Shown here piece after piece: positions 32,051 to 35,759 of a stretch of 35,759 nt of DNA. Numbering within the stretch: position 1 is the first letter of the stretch; the number at the start of each line of letters is the position of its first letter. The DNA comes from Saccharopolyspora oryzae. Its GTDB lineage: Bacteria > Actinomycetota > Actinomycetes > Mycobacteriales > Pseudonocardiaceae. Under the pieces are notes generated by a model. That model was not told the DNA's origin and searched no databases. It worked only from the letters and a program-made list of their open reading frames with translations. The translations under genes were made by a program, and so were the position numbers. The stretch lies in contig NZ_JAQGLA010000077.1 of NCBI RefSeq assembly GCF_027853915.1, positions 1 through 35,759 on the forward strand. The letters run 5' to 3'.

Positions 32051-32661
32051 ACCATCGCCCCATCATGGATGCCGGACCGGGCATCAACTTCCTGTCCCTC
32101 AACAAAGAACGCCTGCTCTTCAGCGTCCTGGGGGCGTTGAGCGTCCCAGAGATCGTGCGAGATGAGATCCTGCGCAAAGCTCGCCAGGATCAGCGCTTCG
32201 CCGCAGCTGAACGCGTCTGGAAAAGGCTTCCACCCCGGCTCATGGAAGTCCTCCCCGACGACGTGACCGACGAACTGGCCGCAGCGGTCCAGCGCATCAG
32301 CGGCATCCCCTTCGATCAGCGCATCCGGACCTCGAAAGACCTTGGAGAGACGATGGTCATCGCCCATGCCGTCGTCGCGGCCGAAGCCGGAGAGCACGCG
32401 ATCGTCCTCATCGACGACGGCGGCGGCTGCCGTGCGGCCGCGTTCGAAGCCCAACGCCTCCAGCGCCTGCGCAACGCAAGTCACTCCGTCGGGAGCATCA
32501 GACTGGTCAGCAGCATCACCGTGTTGGAACGCGCAGCCGGGGGTGAGCACCTGCCCGACAGGGACGCCATGCGAACGCTCTACTCGCGACTCCGAAACCT
32601 CGATGACGGACTGCCTCCCCTGTCCGACACGAAGCTCATGTCTCTGCCCTGCTGGCAATGA
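32047..32661 (+). CDS. PIN-like domain protein, probable nuclease or toxin effector
   Basis: 204 residues. The fold is suggested by the opening IMDAGPGINFLSLN (Asp8 at the place of the first PIN aspartate), LSVPEIVRDEIL (33-42) in the position of the second acidic helix, KDLGETMVIAHAVVAAEAG (Asp98, Glu101) and IVLIDDGGGCRAAAFEA (Asp123, Asp124). This is the typical order of PIN RNases of toxin-antitoxin loci. No adjacent small RHH/AbrB/Phd antitoxin is seen; instead the start overlaps the IrrE-like gene by four bases, so the XRE-protease pair is its genetic partner. Catalytic activity is inferred only. Confidence 0.75.
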   Translation: MNHRPIMDAGPGINFLSLNKERLLFSVLGALSVPEIVRDEILRKARQDQRFAAAERVWKRLPPRLMEVLPDDVTDELAAAVQRISGIPFDQRIRTSKDLGETMVIAHAVVAAEAGEHAIVLIDDGGGCRAAAFEAQRLQRLRNASHSVGSIRLVSSITVLERAAGGEHLPDRDAMRTLYSRLRNLDDGLPPLSDTKLMSLPCWQ

Positions 32662-32759
32662 GCCGCGCAAGATCTCTGCCAGCAATACCGGGCATCTCCC
32701 CGTCGACGGCAATCAGCGCGCCACCTAGCTGCACGGAGCAGCCCCTGTCCGGACAGCAA

Positions 32760-32789
32760 CGACCCCCGCACCGGTCGGCGCGGGGGTCG
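32760..32789. terminator. Bidirectional terminator between the PIN gene and ftsY
   Basis: Ten-base-pair stem CGACCCCCGC (32760-32769) with GCGGGGGTCG (32780-32789), loop of ten bases. It stands 99 nt after the PIN gene and 13 nt after the converging ftsY stop; the plus strand continues with TTCTGCGTT. Confidence 0.7.
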
Positions 32790-32801
32790 TTCTGCGTTGG
32801 C

Positions 32802-34277
32802 TCAGTCGAGGAGGGCGTCCACGAAGGGGCCTGGTTGGAAGGGGGCGAGGTCGTCCGGGCCTTCGCCGAGGCCGACCAGCTTCACCGGGACTCCCAGCTC
32901 TCGCTGGACCTGGAAGACGATGCCGCCCTTGGCCGTGCCGTCGAGCTTGGTCAGGACGATGCCGCTCACGTCCACGACCTCGGAGAACACCCGGGCCTGG
33001 GTCAGGCCGTTCTGGCCGGTCGTGGCGTCCAGGACCAGCAGGACCTCGTCGACCTGGGCCTTCTTCTCCACGACCCGCTTGACCTTGCCGAGCTCGTCCA
33101 TCAGGCCGGTCTTGGTGTGCAGGCGGCCGGCGGTGTCGACGAGGACCGCGTCCACCGCGGTGTCCGAACCGCGGCTGACCGCCTCGAACGCCACGCTCGC
33201 CGGGTCCGCGCCTTCCTTGCCGCGCACGACCTCGGCGCCCACCCGGTGGCCCCAGGTGGCCAGCTGCTCGACCGCTGCGGCGCGGAACGTGTCGGCCGCG
33301 CCGAGCAGGACGGTCCGGCCGTCGGCGACCAGGACCCGGGCCAGCTTGCCGGTCGTCGTGGTCTTGCCGGTGCCGTTGACGCCGACCACCAGCACCACGG
33401 CGGGCTTGCCGCCGTCGGACGGGTCGCCGTGCGGCAGCGCCTTGACCGCGCGCTCCATGTCCGGGCCGAGGGCGTCGACGAGGACCTCGCGCAGCAGGGC
33501 GCGGGCGTCGTCGGGGGTGCGGATGCCGCGCGAGGCGATCTCGGTGCGGAGGCGCTCGGTGATCTCGGTGGTGGTGGCCGCACCCAGATCGGCCATCAGC
33601 AGGGTGTCCTCGATCTCCTCCCAGGAGTCCTCGTCGAGGTCACCCGCGCCGAGCAGGCCCAGCAGGCCCTGGCCGAAGGTCGACCGGGACCGGGACAGGC
33701 GGCCGCGCAGCTTCTCCAGACGACCGGCCGTCGGCTCGATCTCCTCGATCTCCTCGGCCGCTTCCGGCTCCGCCGGGGTCGGCTCGGGCGTCGGCTCGGG
33801 CGTCGGCTCGACGCGCTCCTGGACCGGCACCTCGGGCTCGGCCGGTGCGGTCTCCGCCGGGGCTTCCGGCTGCGCCGGGGTCTCGGGCTCCGCCGGGGCC
33901 GACGGCTCCTCGGTCACCGTCGTGTCGGTCACCGCAGTGTCGGTCGCGTCCGGGAGCTGGACGTCGACGATGTCGCGGCGGACGGTGTCGCGCGGCACCG
34001 CCGCGTCGTCGCCGACTCCGGGCTGGCCCTCCACCTCGGTGCGCTCGCCCGCCGGGTGCTCCGGCGGGGCAGCCGTGGTGGCGCCGCCGCTGGACAGGCT
34101 GATGCCGCCGTCCGCGCGGTAGCCGCCGCCCTTGACGGCCTCGGTCGGCCCGGCGCTGTCTTCCCGTTCGCCCAGGCTGATCCGGCGCCGACGGTTCAGC
34201 ACCACACCGGCGATCACGGCGATCGCCAGCACCAGCACCACGGCGACGATGATCAAAATCACGGTAGAGGTGGTCAC
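32802..34277 (-). CDS. ftsY: Signal recognition particle receptor FtsY
   Basis: 491 residues from GTG 34277, with GGAGG upstream; the frame is open far beyond (to 35309) but only as antisense of anmK. It starts with a true N-terminal transmembrane helix (about 4-27, TVILIIVAVVLVLAIAVIAG) followed by Arg residues, then a 150-residue acidic, Pro/Glu/Thr-rich linker with PTPEPTPEPTP repeats. The NG domain begins about 190 (LEKLRGRLSRSRSTFGQGLLGLL). GTPase motifs: GVNGTGKTTTTGKLA, LGAADTFRAAAVEQL, DTAGRLHTK, TKLDGTAKGGIVF, GLGEGPDDLAPF. E. coli FtsY lacks such a helix; membrane-anchored forms are usual in actinobacteria. Confidence 0.96.
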   Translation of the reverse strand: MTTSTVILIIVAVVLVLAIAVIAGVVLNRRRRISLGEREDSAGPTEAVKGGGYRADGGISLSSGGATTAAPPEHPAGERTEVEGQPGVGDDAAVPRDTVRRDIVDVQLPDATDTAVTDTTVTEEPSAPAEPETPAQPEAPAETAPAEPEVPVQERVEPTPEPTPEPTPAEPEAAEEIEEIEPTAGRLEKLRGRLSRSRSTFGQGLLGLLGAGDLDEDSWEEIEDTLLMADLGAATTTEITERLRTEIASRGIRTPDDARALLREVLVDALGPDMERAVKALPHGDPSDGGKPAVVLVVGVNGTGKTTTTGKLARVLVADGRTVLLGAADTFRAAAVEQLATWGHRVGAEVVRGKEGADPASVAFEAVSRGSDTAVDAVLVDTAGRLHTKTGLMDELGKVKRVVEKKAQVDEVLLVLDATTGQNGLTQARVFSEVVDVSGIVLTKLDGTAKGGIVFQVQRELGVPVKLVGLGEGPDDLAPFQPGPFVDALLD

Positions 34278-34402
34278 CCGCCCATCCTCCCACCTGCTGA
34301 TTCGGGTGCTGGCACGCGCCCCGAACCGCTCCCCGCGGCGGTGAGGAAATAACCAACAATGCGCCGCCGATGCTTGCATTTCCCGGCGGCTGTGCAATAC
34401 AC

Positions 34403-34412
34403 CACATATGTG
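34403..34412. promoter_or_regulatory. Perfect palindrome at the proposed anmK start
   Basis: CACATATGTG is a ten-base perfect palindrome in the 132-bp ftsY-anmK divergent gap and spans one candidate GTG start of anmK. ACCAC/GTGGT flank it (34401 and 34415 regions). It may be a regulator site; no protein can be named. Confidence 0.25.
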
Positions 34413-35588
34413 CAGTGGTGGCGAGTGCTCGGGCTGATCTCCGGAACGTCGATGGACGGTGTCGACGTGGCCGCGGCGGAGCTGCGCCTGGACGGCGACG
34501 TCCTGGACCTCAGGCCGCTCGGCAGCACCACCGTCGCCTATCCCCCGGACCTGCACCGGGACCTGCTGGCCGCGCTCCCGCCCGGGGAGTGCAGCGCCGC
34601 CGAGCTGTGCCGCCTGGACACCCTCGTCGGGCAGCACTTCGCCGCCGCGGCGAAGGCCGGGCTGGAGCTCGCGGACGGCCGCGCGCACCTCGTCGCCTCG
34701 CTGGGCCAGACGCTCTACCACTGGGTCGAGGACGGCAAAGCGCGCGGCACGCTGCAGATCGGCCAGCCCGCGTGGATCGCCGAGGCCACCGGGCTGCCCG
34801 TGGTGTCGGACCTGCGCGCCCGCGACGTGGCCGCAGGCGGGCACGGCGCACCGCTGGCCGGTGTGCTGGACGCGCTGTGGCTGGCCGACGAACCGGGTCC
34901 CGGCGTGGCGCTGAACATCGGCGGCATCGCCAACATCACCGTCGTCGGCGGCGAGCGCCCGCTGGCCTACGACACCGGTCCGGGCAACGCGCTGATCGAC
35001 CTCGCCGCCGCCCGGATCACCGGAAGACCGCAGGACACCGATGGCGCGATCGCGGCGAGCGGCACCGTGCGAACCGATCTGCTGGACGTCCTGCTCGCCG
35101 ACGAGTACTACCGACTGGCCCCGCCGAAGTCGACCGGCAAGGAGCGGTTCAACGCCGAGCACCTCGACCGGGCGCTGGCGCGGATCGGCACCGAGGTCGA
35201 CGGCGCCGACCTGCTCGCCACGCTCACCGAACTGACCGCGCGCACCGTCGCCGACGCCTGCCGCGCGGAAGGAGCAGTCCGCGTCGTCGCCTCCGGCGGC
35301 GGCGTGCACAATCCGGTCCTGCTCGCCGCCCTGCGCCGCCTGCTCGACGCTCCGGTGCTGGTCAGCGACGAGCTGGGGCTACCCTCCGACGGCAAGGAAG
35401 CACTGCTGACCGCGCTGCTCGGATTCCTCACCTGGCACGGCACGTACGGCAACACGCCGGGCACCACAGGTGCCGCCGGACCCCGGTTGCTGGGCAGCAT
35501 CACCCCAGGAGCTGGACCGCTGCGGCTGCCCGCCCCGGCCGTCCACCAGCCGAGCCGGCTGCGCGTGCAGCCCGGCGACACCGCGTAG
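34410..35588 (+). CDS. anmK: Anhydro-N-acetylmuramic acid kinase
   Basis: About 392 residues from GTG 34410; GTG 34425 or ATG 34359 are possible, and no clear ribosome site separates them. AnmK phosphorylates and opens 1,6-anhydro-MurNAc to MurNAc-6-phosphate in cell-wall recycling. Marks: VLGLISGTSMDGVDVAA (phosphate-1), SLGQTLYHW, LNIGGIANITVVG, YDTGPGNALIDLAA, PPKSTGKERFN and the late ASGGGVHNPVLLAAL adenosine motif. The C-terminal 40 residues are low-conservation. An SSS-family transporter gene follows after eight bases, possibly for uptake of a sugar (inference). Confidence 0.93.
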   Translation: MQWWRVLGLISGTSMDGVDVAAAELRLDGDVLDLRPLGSTTVAYPPDLHRDLLAALPPGECSAAELCRLDTLVGQHFAAAAKAGLELADGRAHLVASLGQTLYHWVEDGKARGTLQIGQPAWIAEATGLPVVSDLRARDVAAGGHGAPLAGVLDALWLADEPGPGVALNIGGIANITVVGGERPLAYDTGPGNALIDLAAARITGRPQDTDGAIAASGTVRTDLLDVLLADEYYRLAPPKSTGKERFNAEHLDRALARIGTEVDGADLLATLTELTARTVADACRAEGAVRVVASGGGVHNPVLLAALRRLLDAPVLVSDELGLPSDGKEALLTALLGFLTWHGTYGNTPGTTGAAGPRLLGSITPGAGPLRLPAPAVHQPSRLRVQPGDTA

Positions 35589-35596
35589 GAGGCAGC

Positions 35597-35759
35597 ATGC
35601 GATGGCTAGACCTGGCCGTCATCGGCTTGTACCTGGTCGCCATGCCGGTGCTCGGGTTGTTGTTGAGCGGTCGACAACGCAGCGCCCAGGACTACTTCGT
35701 CGGCAGCCGTGAACTGCCCTGGTGGGCGGTGTGCTTCTCGGTGGTCGCCACCGAGACCT
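35597..35759 (+). CDS. Sodium/solute symporter (SSS family), N-terminal fragment
   Basis: 54 residues are visible before the window ends. ATG 35597 follows AGGAGG at ideal spacing. The first helix LDLAVIGLYLVAMPVLGLLL, the connecting RQRSAQDYFVGSRELPWW and the start of helix 2 (AVCFSVVATET) match the N terminus of SSS transporters such as SGLT-like sugar or organic-acid carriers. It lies eight bases after anmK and is probably co-transcribed; an amino sugar or sialic-acid-like substrate is a guess from context. Confidence 0.82.
   Translation, partial: MRWLDLAVIGLYLVAMPVLGLLLSGRQRSAQDYFVGSRELPWWAVCFSVVATET

Noticed and set aside
33750..33830. Short tandem repeats in the ftsY linker as a possible CRISPR or minisatellite
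   Set aside because: They encode PTPEP repeats in frame; there are no unique spacers.
34278..35309. Long N-terminal extension of ftsY
   Set aside because: It is antisense to anmK; the transmembrane helix and ribosome site define the GTG at 34277.

Overview
The window is high-GC chromosomal DNA, mostly coding and with strong third-position G/C bias, from a sporulating or mycelial actinomycete. WhiG sigma factor, DUF2469, an actinobacterial VOC protein of the Cfp30B type and the order whiG / M23 / rpsB-tsf-pyrH-frr-cdsA point to the Streptomyces/Pseudonocardiales side of the phylum. A Saccharopolyspora-like organism is my best guess, from general resemblance only.

Region by region. (1) 1-2394: tail of a metal ABC-transporter permease, a DtxR/MntR-type metalloregulator, a small membrane protein and a two-domain VOC protein. 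(2) 2405-7583, minus strand: rpsB, tsf, pyrH, frr, cdsA and a coupled SAM methyltransferase, that is translation elongation and recycling, UMP phosphorylation and CDP-diacylglycerol synthesis. (3) 7989-13687: a secreted M23-family protein faces a minus-strand run of yraN-comM-dprA, then xerC-whiG. (4) 14162-19045, minus strand: rpsP-khpA-rimM-(hairpin)-trmD-rplS-lepB-rnhB-DUF2469, a ribosome maturation, tRNA modification and protein export cluster that ends at a textbook terminator. (5) 19269-23657: two CPBP membrane proteases, an amidohydrolase and ffh. (6) 23804-28722: a DeaD-type RNA helicase, a P-loop protein and amtB-glnK. (7) 28814-30729: a CynX-type MFS transporter with its GntR/FadR regulator. 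(8) 30867-32661: a compact three-gene cassette (XRE regulator, ImmA/IrrE metalloprotease, PIN-like protein) that looks like an accessory insertion. (9) 32802-35759: ftsY, anmK and the start of a sodium/solute symporter.

Both SRP GTPases (Ffh and FtsY) and signal peptidase I are present, so much of the co-translational export pathway is encoded here. The amtB-glnK pair has a GlnR-like box, but the usual actinomycete glnD is not next to it.

The strongest candidates for something undescribed are the XRE-IrrE-PIN cassette with its duplicated operator-like sites, and a repeated intergenic long hairpin (5475-5565 and 25884-25983). The hairpin's two copies keep identical arm sequences and a symmetric AAC/AAC internal loop while the stem bases beyond it differ in a compensatory way. 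Also notable are a pair of perfect DnaA boxes upstream of the M23 gene and a hairpin-rich rpsB leader.
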